Origin: Euonymus europaeus
Taxonomy: Eukaryota > Streptophyta > Magnoliopsida > Celastrales > Celastraceae
DNA length: 64,000 bases
Assembly: GCA_963580455.1 (NCBI GenBank)
Contig: OY756957.1
Location: forward strand, 1,183,001-1,247,000
Direction: 5' to 3'
In this document: piece after piece, positions 12,375 to 25,000 of the stretch
How the letters are laid out: every line of letters starts with the position of its first letter
Position numbering within the stretch: the stretch's first letter is position 1
Made by a program: the position numbers and the translations under genes
The notes under the pieces: generated by a model
Seen by the model: only the letters and a program-made list of their open reading frames with translations
What the model was told of the DNA's origin: nothing
Database searches by the model: none

Positions 12375-15300
12375 CTGTCAAAGCCTTTATCTGACAACAT
12401 TTTTGGGGTTGGGCACATGAATGAATAAGCCTCTCAAGTCCCATCAGAAATGCGAAACTTTAACTCCCATGTCTATTTTAATGCAATAGATATTTTGCTC
12501 ACGTTTTGGTCTGTAAGCCATTTTTTAATTTTTGGTATTTGTCTTTTTGTTTTAAAATGATAGTATCCATATTATAAAACCTGCATGTTATACCTCTATT
12601 AGCATCTCACCCCCACACCCCGCTCCTCCTCTCCCAATACCAATACTCCAACATAAATATTCATTAGGATTGGAAGTTGTAAATGCGCCTCTTTACTTGA
12701 ATCTTGAGTTTCATGCAATTCAATTTGAATTCGAATCTTTAAAATGTGGATGTTGACAAAGTTCATAAATTAAAGGGGAGAGTTTCCATCTCCTCTGCAT
12801 TGCTACAGCTCTGTTTACAAGACCAACCTACTAGGGTTATCATCATGATGCCACGACTGTTGTGCCTTCACTTTAACACTTCACTATTGTGGCAACTATC
12901 ATTGCAGCCGCCTCTTACAACGTGTTTAAGCACAATCACTTCACGATTCCTAGAAGTTGTTTGCAAATGCAGTCTAAGTTTCTCTGCATGCATACAAATA
13001 CAATAAATTCTACAATCTTGCTTTTCATGTGGTTTCGTGGGGACCATCATAACCTTGCAGTGTCTTACAGAGTTTAGTTCTTAACTTGGATGATTCAGCA
13101 CTAGATGTTGATCGAGTTGATAACCTGACTAAGTTTTGTCCAACAAAAGAAGAGATGGAACTGCTTAAGGTATGGAAGATATATACTTTCTGATCTTTTT
13201 TCTGTCATGTCCTTCGCTTCAATATCTTCAGATATGACCTTCCATCTCTTTTGATTCGTATTAGCATTTTCAATTTCAGGGTTATAATGGAAATAAAGAA
13301 TTTTTGGGAAAATGTGAACAGGTAAGACAATAATAGATCTTTTTCTTAGAAACCTTCTTTTTATATTCCATTTCTTTTGGACGACATGTAACCTCACCGA
13401 GCTAGGACATATTATAGCCTACCCTCTTAGAGTAAGCCATGGATTCTAATAATCATCCGCAACTTTCTGCATTAAATTATTACCCGAGTTGCAAGATATA
13501 TGCTGTCTACTGATTCCTAGTATGAATATTCAAGTTATCTTTACTGCTGACTTCTTCTTTAGTTATCCTTTCTATTAAATCAGTCAAACAACTGTGAACT
13601 GTGAAGAAATTTGTACTGTTGATTGCAAATTGTTTGCCCAATTATTGGAATTGTAGCCTTATTCCAGTAACAAGTTAAATGGTCATGCATAGCTTGGGAA
13701 GTACCCCATGATATTTGCATCATCTGGTCAAACATTCATACAATTATGCATGCACAGAGTATTGATTGGCTCGTGTGTCTTCGTCGCAGTTCCTCTTAGA
13801 GTTGATGAAAGTTCCGCATGTAGAGTTAAAGCTAAGAGTATTTTCATTCAAGATGCAATTTCACTCCCAGGTTAGAAGAAAGCTTTCTGGTTCTATTGTT
13901 TTCCAGATTCTCTCTGTTGTTTTTGTTTCCGAGTTAAACATTGCCTCTCACTTCCTTCAGGTTTCTGACCTTAGAAGCTTTTTGAATATCATAAATTCTG
14001 TGTCTGAGGAGGTGAAGTGCATTTTTTTACGCATTCTTTCTGTTTATCGATGACAAGAGTCTTTCTTTGTCATATTAGATGCAACTTTTCTTGTGTTGCC
14101 ATCCTCAGATCAGGAATTCAGTCAAGTTGAAGAGGATCATGCAAAATATGCTTTCCCTGGGCAATGCTTTGAGCCATGGAACTGCAAGAGGTGAATTGGA
14201 AAAAATTTCGAATACGATTTTTCTTTCTTGCGAACCATAGAAACATATGAAATTGGACACGCGTGGTGTTGACAACATATGCTATTTAATGAACTAAGAG
14301 AGCATGTATTCGAGTCTGACATGGATTATTCATATAGTGTATTAATTGTCACTAGCAAAAAAATGTTGTAGTGAATGAAATATAGGTAGCCTTGTGCACA
14401 GGAGTCGTTTTACGTGCGAATATGTGGCCCAATGGTCCAATGATGTTACTGAATAATTTCTAATGAAGAATAAAGAAAAAGCTCAGGAAATCTTGGATTT
14501 TCCATATTTCATATGGAGATGCTTTGGCATGAGTCTCTTAAACCATCCTTGTAGCGTGAATCTAATACAAGAAAACTCCCTCGACCAATTAATTGAAATC
14601 AGGAACCATATATTTAATTGAGAATGAACCTTCTGATACTTAAATTGACAAATATATTATCTATTCTGCATCTCTTTTGAGTGCCCATGGCTATATTCTT
14701 GATTTTCATGTATCAGTAGCCTTTTATTTTGTTGCTCTAGGTTCTGCAATTGGATTTCGATTGGATAGTCTCCTCAAACTCACTGATACACGGGCCCGGG
14801 ACAACAAGACGACACTCATCCATTATCTTTGTAAGGTAAATCTTTTTTTCTTTTTACCTCGGCTATTGCCTTCCTCCCAAGTTATTTTTCCTCGTAACTT
14901 AGGATGAAAGCCATCTTTGCATCAAGTTGTTAGCTAGTCTAGGTTTCTGTGAACTGTGGAAATCTGAACCTTTCAGACTTTCTGCTTAAAACAATCTATG
15001 TCCTCTTTGGCGATGCATTTTACTTTCCACGCTGTAGGTACTAGCTGAAAAATGCCTGAACTTTTGGATTTCCCTAAAGACCTCGTGAGTTTGGATGCTT
15101 CAACTAAAGTACCCTCTCTCCTATCTATCCTTCTGCTTGATTTTTGCAATATTTCAATTCTGTTACACTTGACATATGCTTAGCAGATAATTAATTTCCA
15201 TGCAGATACAATTGAAATATTTGGCAGAGGAAATGCAAGCCATTAGTAAAGGGCTGGAGAAAGTTGTGTGGGAATTAACTGCCTCAGAAAATGATGGTCC

Positions 15301-17333
15301 AGTTTCAGAAAATTTTCGCCAGGTAATTCGTATAAATCAGCTATTCAGTTCTTCATTTTCATGGATGGGGCTTCTTCACATGATACTGCATGAAATTCCA
15401 TCTGATATTTGTTGCATTAATTTAAATTTTCAAGGTGCCCAATAAGCTTTGATTTCTATTTTATTTTATTTCTTTTAAAACATCAACTATTTCAGCTGGT
15501 TGCTAAACAGCCTTTCGATGTAAACACCAAGGTCCGCACTCCAATAGGAAAGACAGTGTATCTTGTATCGCTTGTACCATTAAATGGTTAAGTAGGACTA
15601 AATTGATATTTACACAATTCCATGTTGGCTGGTCTTAGTTGTGTTCAAAATTTTAGCCTCTTGAGCTTTTATAAATTATAATGGTAATTAGATACTTGGA
15701 TCAGTGATAGAAGAATTCAACTAACTTGCCCAACTTGGTGGCTGCTGATGCCAAGTTGATTGGTCAATTTACATTACTTCCTGTGGGATTAGACTCCTTT
15801 AGTCAAGGGAAATTAGGTTTCATTTTAAGTTGAAGCCCAACCAAAAATAGCACTGGGGTCATAAGCAAACGTGTAAAGTTTGACGAGCTAGGTTCATTTT
15901 CCATGCTGTATTAAAATTATTTTGAACCCTAAATTCGGAGCATTTTCTTATATCTATCGCTTCCATATCTACCAAACATGGCACATGTATTCTCGAATAG
16001 CACTTCTTCGCTTGTACTGAGACATTTTTCTCTTCAGAATGCCCCTGAATAGGGGTACATTTTGGAGCCCTTAATCTTAGTCGCAACCACCTCGTGGATT
16101 CGAAGATGTAAATCTATGCATGGTGCATCGATTATTATTTCTGTTGTTCTAATAGTTTAACATAGCTAAGAAGGTCACCAAAAATGTGCACATATACTGA
16201 TAACAAGTTTGTAGTCTTTTTTCTAAGAAGAGTCTTCTTGTAGTTCAATGACCTGAGATCCAAGTCCCCCGACTTTTTCTTAACACTTACTCTCACTACC
16301 ATTTGGGGTGTTCACAGCCTATATTCACGTAAATACTTCGCTCATCGACTGCTAAGCTAAAAGATGTCCAGAATCCTTGTTACTTAATATAAATTTTTAA
16401 CTACTTGGATCTATATATGTTTGTAACCTCTGATTTTATATTTTGATATCACTGATGCCAAATTTGTTCTCCTTGGAGGTGCTTAGTCTATGAAGGATTT
16501 CCTCAGTTTTGCTGAAAGTGAAGTAAGGTATTTGGCGTCACTTTACTCCGGTGTTGTAAGTATGCAATATCTGAGGGAGCTGCTTCTAAGTCACAAGAAA
16601 TGCATGCTTTAATCGACAATTATGAATTTTTTCCTTTTCAGGGTAGAAATGCAGATGCATTGGCTCTTTATTTCGGGGAAGATCCAGCTCGCTGTCCTTT
16701 TGAGCAAGGTAACCCTTCACTATTGACAATTTTGATTACTCAGCTTTCATTTTAAATGACAGTTGGATCTGTGGATTCTTCATCTCAGAAAAGTAGAAAA
16801 CTGATGTTCCAAGCTTGAAATTTACTTTTATATATTCTGCGATAATGTGCTTGTTTCTTTTAAGTGTCTTGTTTCCTGTCTTTATTTCGAATTCTTCTTG
16901 CAGTTGTGTCTACTTTGCTCAATTTTGTGCGGATGTTTATTAAAGCGCGTGATGAAAACCTTAAGCTGTTGGAGCTTGAAAAGAAAAGGGCACAGAAGGA
17001 GGCAAAATGAAAAGTTGAAGATTAGTGCTCGTAGAAAGGAATCTGAATGCTTGGTACAGACTCCCATCAAATGATCAAGTGTTTCTGACCCTTTTGATTT
17101 GCACCAGCTGTGTTTTCATTTCGATAAAACTCCATTTTACACCATGAATGAAAGCTTTTTTCACAGGGCTGAGGACAAAGTCACATGACAAGATCTATAG
17201 ATTTGAAAGAGCATTCTGACAGGAAAAGACAAGCGGTTAAGGAGAAAAGAAAAAGAAAGAGTAGATTATAGGGTTTCTTTTCCCTTTCTCTCTCTTTACA
17301 CTTATACTAGAGTTTCTGAAATAATAGGCCGAG

Positions 17334-18817
17334 TCACTGCCTTGTTGGGTTGGCGAGGTCATTGATGGAGGCTGCTATTACTGCAGCTAGTGCTACTTTA
17401 AAGTTAGGATCTATAGCTAATGATGCTGCATGTTCTTCAATCCTTTTATGCTCTATGCTGTTGTAGTTTTCTAGGACATGTTGAGGTGGTCTTCTGGTCT
17501 CTTGATTGGAACCGGAAAGATTAAGGTCTAGGCTGAAGGGTGTTTTATCCTTGTCTTCACTGAGGATATTAGGCATGAAACCCATCGCCAATCTATTTGG
17601 TGAGGGTGAAGCTTGTCTTGGTGAACCATTGGGGGGATGGTTGTGTACTCCTTCATAAGTTGCAATAACAAAAGACTTGTCTTTCATGGATCTCTGAACC
17701 TAAAGAAACCCAAAAATCATTAGAACAAATCTTACTGATAAAACAAGAAAAAATGATACTGAAATCTGGGTTTACCCGACAGTGCAACCAAGTGACACAA
17801 AAACTGCTTTTATGGCACTCTCAGATACGAGCACATAACGCTTAATCATATATATGTGTGTGTGTGTGTATTATATTCCTTCTTAATCATATATACATAT
17901 ATGTGTTCAGCTCTTCCGGATTCTGCAGTACTGTTCAGCTCTTCCGGATTCTTCTTAATCATAAATGTGTTCATGTATTGAACTCATCATATGTAGTAGG
18001 CTAATCAGCTTGCATTGCAGGTGTTGTTTATGTTAGTTTCAGCTTTGTTTTTTATTTTTCTTGAGCATGATGCCTCTTCAGTCTTGAGCTTGATCCCTCC
18101 TTGTGGGACTAGTTTTCTTTCTTGTTTCGTTCATTTATTAAAATTTCTCCTTACTAATAAAAAAAAAAATACATGTGTGCGCGTGTGTTTTGATAGAATC
18201 GTTCTCATGTAACTTAGTAGTCCTTGTATATGCTTTCGTTAGATGCATAGTTTAAGATAATGCTTTGAAGCCATACATACTTTCTTTTTGGCAGGGCATT
18301 CGGGGGCCTTGGAGCATCTGTAATAGGCTCGAGGAGATGGATTATCTTTGGTAACCTTCTGTCCATATTTTCTCCATTGATATCCATCTTTCACAACCTG
18401 AAATATATCACAACAAAAGAGTTTTATTATACCTGGGAACCAATAGTACTTTTGTAGCTGTTTTAACATATTGTAGGAAACTTACTAGGCTCTTGTCCGT
18501 GGCATCAGCTTTGACAAATACTTGTGATGGCTTCTTGTCTACCGGAACTTCTGTCCCTTGCTCTCTTTCTTGAATATAGGCTTGAAGACTGTTGTATCTA
18601 CTGCTCATGACTTCAACCATGAATCGAAGAGCTTGGTTCTCTTTCCGACCACGCTCCAACTCTTCTTTGAGTTCTTCCACCTCCTTTTTCTGATACCATG
18701 CATGTTGAATATTAATTTTACACAACGAAGATATAAATGTTGTCACATATATATATATATAGAGAGAGAGAGAGAGCCGTTTATTACCTTTCCTTGGTAA
18801 GAGGTTGAAGCAGCCAT
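17334..18817 (-). CDS. WRKY transcription factor, group IIa (copy A)
   Basis: Four exons on the minus strand, 18817-18788, 18689-18486, 18397-18281 and 17699-17334, join in phase 0 to 238 aa. Exon 2 encodes a leucine-zipper-like coiled coil ([23 protein letters not shown]). Exon 3 carries [25 protein letters not shown] and the first zinc ligands (C-x5-C). Exon 4 begins VQRS and completes the finger with HNH. The intron just before VQR is the V-type position known for groups IIa and IIb, and the short length plus N-terminal zipper point to IIa (WRKY18/40/60 relatives). Such factors bind W-boxes in the nucleus, form homo- and heterodimers, and usually tune defence and abscisic-acid responses. 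The tail [14 protein letters not shown] is family-like. Exon 1 codes for only ten residues and lacks the usual SLDLN-type N-terminus, so the true start may lie elsewhere or be lost. The gene is tail-to-tail with the formin relic. Confidence 0.92.
18005..18171 (+). mobile_element. Non-LTR retroelement tail in WRKY intron 3
   Basis: Plus-strand sequence ending in tttattaaaatttctccttactaat followed by a pure A tract (18158-18168) looks like a truncated LINE or similar 3' end inserted in the intron between exons 3 and 4. There is no coding domain and no clear target duplication, so the assignment rests on appearance. It is also present in copy B. Confidence 0.35.
18747..18776. repeat. (AT)7(AG)8 compound microsatellite in WRKY intron 1
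   Basis: This compound dinucleotide repeat lies in the first intron of the WRKY gene. It has exactly the same length in copy B. Confidence 0.9.
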
Positions 18818-18972
18818 TGAAGTAGCTTCAATATGGATAAGTTGATGACCAGAAACACTTTTTTATATGTGAATAATTCTGTGTACGAATATAGTAGGTG
18901 GAATCAAAAGGAGGAATAGAACTTGGACTTTGTTTACATGTTGGAAGGTAGTGACAGACTACAAGACTCAAG

Positions 18973-19009
<37 letters not shown>

Positions 19010-22000
19010 CTTTTCAAAAAAAAAAAAAAAAGTCTTCTCTCTTTTTATTTTTAATTTATAAAAAAAGTTTTTATTTTTGTGAACAGTTGAATTTAAGTCT
19101 GATGAGTCAAAGGTTTTACACACAAAGGAAATGTTTTTCCCATTTTCTCATCTGCCAGATCATTAAGCCTAACAACTATCATTAGTGTGTAATGGGATTT
19201 TTCAAATTGTCGTCTAATTAGATAATGACAACACAATCTTAATAATAAACCTCACAGTTTCATTGTGAATGTTCAAGACGACAATGATAGAATGGGGATT
19301 ACTGCAAATTCTTATAATAAGACGACTTGGAAAATCACCCCAAGTCATCGTAACTTAACAACATTTACCGTATTTACTCTACTTGTCGTTTCTGCTTTTT
19401 TTTATTCCCAAATATGTAGTTCTAGTTATGTACATAAACGATAGGAGCTTAGGAAGGATCATTTGGGTTTTCATGGTACTTGATTAGGGTTAATTAAGTG
19501 GGCCAAGCCAGTCAATTTCAATAGACGCCTAATGGGCCCTTGAGGTGTCTTTTATTGAGCATGCGGCCATGTTAGGTGGGTCCACTTAGCCCAAATTTAT
19601 TGGGCTTTTCTGAAGTTGCCCAAACCCTTCTACAAGGGGAGAAATTGTGCAAACTTTCGGAATTCCAATCACATCGATCGAAATCTCAAAGTCGACAAAA
19701 ACTAGATACCTCAGAGAAATTTCAAACGTAACCCAAAAATGAAGTTGGTGCTGCCGTGCTGGTGGGTTTGTAGGATCCAGTCATACTCTTATCAATACCT
19801 TAAACTTTCCTATTTTGGATTTGCAAAACAAAAGAAAACTCATCTTTTGGCTAAAATAAGGTCACAATCATGACATAATGGACCGCCACAGACTTTGATT
19901 CCACAGGAAAAAAGTTACATATATCAAATGGCAAAAGACCCTTCAAAGCAACGAAGTCTGTCTTGTGTTAATCAATAGTTATGATCTTAGAATGATCAAT
20001 TAGTGATATGGTTTGTAAACCAATCAAACATCCCAAGTCTCAACGCTTGATCAGTTATGTCGTCCGTTTTGACCTATTTGTTTCCCGTAAATATATAACA
20101 TCTACATGATTTGGTTCATTCGAACAGTCTCACTTAATGATATTTAACTTCAGAAAAGACATCAATTGATTTTAATCACTGGGATGATTTAATTTGTCAT
20201 TTACGATGTGAAACTTTAAGTCGCAACAAAATTCGTGCAGATCCAAGTGAATGATATCTTAAGTGGTTTGGGTCGATCTCTCACCTCCTTTCCAAATTAT
20301 AACACCCCATTTCGTACGATTTGATTGCAAATGGTAAATAATAGTGAAATAGACCATAACACAAATTCACCAACTACCTCGTCACTCAACTAGTCATCAA
20401 CCCTTTAGCCATTAACGCGTGATCATGAAATCAATACATGACGTACGCATGGATGACGAACCCATGTTTGCATCATCAATCGACAACTATTCAATACGTG
20501 ACCAACATATCTGTTCCACCACTAATTTATAGTCAACTTTAAATTGCTGGAAGAAGTTTAGCAACATTTTCTACTTAAAGACTTCAAGTCCATCACTCAC
20601 CACTCAAAGAACCAGCCAACACGTATATAACATGCTTTCTAGAAAATCAAGATTATTTTCCTGACCTGCCAAACAGTAAAAACATTATGATTAGGACTAG
20701 AAAAACATGTCGACCGTGTTGTTTTATCCACTGTTCAAAGTTCAAACATCCGTGACCGACCCAAAAATTGGAATTATTGGGATATAAAATATTAATAATG
20801 CGAGGATTTGAGAGTAGTGTCTCCATTTTTTTTAATCTTTATGTCATGACTCATGAATTCACGATTCCTGGATATAGATCACAAAAATAAAAACATATTA
20901 ATAATACTGCAAAAAATTAAGAAAACACATAGTAATGTTAATATATGATGGATTTACACAATAAAAGGGTTGTGTGGGCTTATGACTTAAGACAACTGTT
21001 TAGCAAACTGTGTTAATGGAGGTCTATAATTTTTTTAATTGGGGGTCTACCCTCCTTAGACAACAGCAATGATATCATTTCGTTGGGCTAGCAAACAAAT
21101 ATTTTGGATCCCATTTATATTATATAAAATTCAAATCACACACATCTCTAAATACAGTTACATCAACAAAACACGTTTTCTCAATACAGTCACATCAGTA
21201 AAAACATAAATTCCTTGACATTTTTTTCTCCCAATTTTAGTCAAGCCAACTAATTTTTTTTATCTTTCATTTATCACTATCAAATTTACGTCAAAATCAA
21301 GACTAAGTCTCATATTTATTGTAAAAAATCAAGTCACATCATCATCGGAATCATCAGAACACATATTTCAATACAACTACTTCCCCCTCCCTTTCTTCTT
21401 TCTTCCATTGTTTTCATCCTCCCTCTTTTCCAGTTTCTCTTTTATTCCTTATGTTTCCTTTCTTCTCCTTTCTTCTTCCCCTCCATTTTCATCTCTTCTT
21501 TCCTCTTTCTCTATTCTTCTGTTTTGTTTGCTTTTACTCGTTTTTTCATGTTTCTAATAAAGTGGAAGTGAAGCATCCTCGGATCTCTGCAGCGGATGTG
21601 TATTGGTGGCAGAAAGTGCAGATCTGGCACCCATTCTTTCAGATATGGATTTGGGCTGTTCTTATGGAATTCATGCGGCTGTCGGCGCCCATCTTGTTGT
21701 GTACTACCCTTCGTATGGTAGCAGTGTCTAGATCTGGCCTTTGTAGGCTATGTGGTGGTGTTGATCTTGTATTTTCAACTATGATATTTTCTTTTGTAGA
21801 TTTCTTTGGTTGTTTATTATTCCCTGATTTAATCTCCCCTATGTGGGAGTGGTTGTTCTCACTTTGGGTGAGTTGTTTTACCTCTTTAGGAGGTTTGTTC
21901 TGCCTTTTTAGGAGGCTTATATCTCTCTTTGGAGAGTTTGTTTAATGAAATGTGTTCATTATTTAAAAAAAACAAAAAAACAAAATGCAATCATTGTGAC

Positions 22001-25000
22001 TACTCGTAAAGTTTTTGTAATTTTTTTTGTAATCATCGTAGTGATCTTTGTTTTCATTTGATTAAAACGTTGGAATAATGTCTTGAGTATTAGATGTTGA
22101 TGAGTTCTACGTATTTTGAAAGTCGATAGCATTCCTCGGAACGCACAGACTGCTTTGTGGAGGACTTCATCATTCGTCTGAGTCAAAATAAGCAAGCAGC
22201 ACCACAATCTTTCACACACACCAACTCTTGTGATGTATGACATGACGCATGTGCTCAACGTCGCCGTATATGAACGCACACGCTTTGTTTATCATGTTTA
22301 TGTTCGCTTATTATCTTTTCAAGTTCAATATAAAGTGACATGACAATATTGTTTATATTACGGTCTTCGTGTTCTTCAATGGTCAAACTCTCTTTATGTG
22401 TAGGGGTGACAAAAATTCGAATATTGACCGAATATTTTAAGATATTTGGATTCATATTAATTTGAATATTTGCACGTATTTCATTGATCATATCATGATT
22501 GGTTTAAACACGAACAAGAAATCGGATAATAATTTAATCCGAGTTAAGATATGATCCATTAAATCAGAAAAAAATTTTATGTTTCGACTCAAATTTCGAA
22601 CGTAAAATTTATGTCCAAACTCAATTTAATCTAGATTAAACATAATTTTGTTACCTAGCTTATATAGGCCTTCAGTGCCCAAATCAATTATTAAGAGCCT
22701 GTTTGTTTCGCATTTCGCACAATTTAAAGTTATAGAATCCACATAAAATGTTAAGTCAATCAAAAGTCATATTTTGTTGACAACTTAAAGCTGTCAAATG
22801 AAATATTGTCATCTCATAACTTTCACAACTTTAAATTATGGTATCCACAGAATGTATAATCACATTATATAATTGTCTCTATGTATCTTAAAATTCTCAA
22901 TTATTTTTTATTATAATACTTTTTATTATAATTTTATCTATAAAATTAATCTAACAGAGAAAAATGAATCAAACATCCACAACATTTTATACACCTTGAA
23001 GTTGTGGACTCCACAATTTTCAATCTACCATTTTATACAGCTTAAAACTCTACAACATAGTTGACAAGTTAAAAAACTAAAATACAATTATAAAACAAAC
23101 TTATCCTAAATCCTACAGCCATATAGATTGCTTAAGTGTTGATGCCTGATGGGCCAGCAGTTTTGTTATTTTTGGCACAAATGGCCCATCAAAAAGCTCT
23201 CATTATGAGTGCCAAGTTTTTGGGTCATTAACCGATGGCCTATCCAACTGAACGGTGACTGAATGGTAAATCAAAATTTACAGATAGCTCCTAAGTTTGA
23301 TCCAAGCACTTGCACACAAATGAATGAAGATGTTGGACCTTTCGGTTTCGTACTTTCCCACTGAGTGACTTAGTAATGGGCTTAAAAGTTCGGTGTGATC
23401 TTATCAAGATTGTTAGTCAACAAATATGAAAACTAAAATGCATGAAATAAAAGCAACAAAAACACCACAATTTTACGAGTAAAACCCAACCTGGGAAAAA
23501 CCTCGAGTTTATGAGCGATCAACCTTAAAAAACATTTCATTAATCACGAATCAAGAGTACAACCCTATCATTGACCTAAAGACATCGCTCGTACATCCTA
23601 TTCAGTGTATGTTTCAACTCAACACTCAACCCACCTAGGTAGAGCTTGTTTTTTGCGCCTTCAAAAGACTTCACGAACAAGGAATCAACACCTTCTTACC
23701 AAGAACACAATTGAATCTTTTTGAAGAATAAAAACTCAAAACATAAATACCTCACTATAATTCTCTCTCTACACTTGCACACTCAAAATTTCACTCAAAG
23801 AACAATTTTGAGAGCATTTGAATACAGGAAGAAACAAAAAATAATACTAAAAAAATTCACACGTGACTTCTGTAACCTAAACTAAAACTTAACCCCCTAC
23901 TTATAGAACACATGGACTTAGATATGTATCTTCTCCCTTTTGCACGGAATGGATCAGACACTTATCACCTGAAAAAGCATTTCAGATAAAACAAACACAC
24001 CACACTTATTGATAACACATATGGCAATTAGTGATATGATCATCATCCTACACGTCATTTAAATCCATATCTCTAAATAAGACACCTACCACAAGTGTAT
24101 AACTAATAAGACACATATCACTCTTAGTTAACCCATGCAACACGTCTCTTTAAAAACCAACTATTAAAATATCATAGATTAATTTATAATTAAATAATCA
24201 AGTCAACAATTAAGTCCATCTAATTTAATATATATTGCGCAAGAACTTAATTGTAAAATAACCTGCAAGACCAAGGAAGGTTATTGTACTACTGAAACAA
24301 GTTACCTCACTGCACAAAATTACCCAATTGTCAAAATTCAATTGGTTAAATATATCTCATAATTGTCAATTATTTTTTCTTAAATTAAAAAAACCAACAG
24401 GACTCTTGCCTTGTCCTAAAGAATGAATCCGATCTTATTTTTTTACCCTAATCAAACACATATGGTACAAAGGTACAGTCCATTTAAAATACTAGGCCCC
24501 AACATAAAAGGAAATCAAATGGGGTAATGAAACAAGGCCTGGCCTAAACAAACTTAAGTCCAGTCCAATCAGGTTACAAATGCCCCACTAGGGAAGCCTA
24601 TAAATGAAGAGGGATTTGCAGGTTGGTACACAATTTGAGACTTATGGGCTGATAGGGTTGGCGTGAAATTCTTGTTTGGGTTTTAGTCCAGTCATTTGTT
24701 CATTTACTCATCTACCACTGTATCAAAGTTTTGAAATTCAAAAACATTGTGATGCATGCGTGATACACGACTACTCTAGCTAGGTGGCATGATACCCAAA
24801 GTCAGTGATACCCATCTTAATTTTCGTGATATCCATTCGATTTTTCTAGAATACCATTGATATGTCAGGCTCTAAAAAATACATGATAAGTCTTATGTGA
24901 TGCACTATTATTTTTATGAGTAACATATGATACATATATGAATATGCTATGATACATCCATGTTAATTAGTTTAAGAAAGCCTCTTTCGATAACTAGACG

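Larger units (their letters stand above)
10044..17074 (+). pseudogene. Class II formin (FH18/FH13-like) pseudogene
   Basis: Class II plant formins nucleate actin and carry a PTEN-like domain, a C2 domain, FH1 and FH2. Exon 1 (10044-10116) encodes the family start MALFRKFFYIKPPDGLLEIS. The next exon (from about 11331) has a lost acceptor (gcaa instead of gcag), two in-frame stops near 11375 and 11411, and frameshifts near 11577 and 11735. It still shows LMHCERGGWPVLAF. The C2 and FH1 parts are missing between about 11870 and 12210. FH2 exons follow with intact splice sites: about 13071-13169, 13280-13321, 13790-13870, 13961-14011, 14109-14190, 14741-14835, 15038-15108, 15206-15322, 16487-16555, 16642-16708 and 16904-17074. 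The 15038 exon is 71 nt instead of 72, a one-base deletion. Another one-base loss creates a stop at 17008. A remnant exon at about 12215 keeps IELRRAY. The breaks make a functional full-length formin very unlikely. Confidence 0.88.

Noticed and set aside
21451..21945. 164-codon open frame (repeated at 59736-60230)
   Set aside because: It starts in a C/T-rich tract, gives a hydrophobic Phe/Leu/Trp-rich string with no family signal, and ends next to an A-rich retroelement-like tail. Its presence in both copies only reflects the duplication.
23380..23830. Possible LTR (acgagtaaaacccaacctgg region)
   Set aside because: It resembles some plant repeat sequence in style, but no paired LTR, primer-binding site or target duplication was found.
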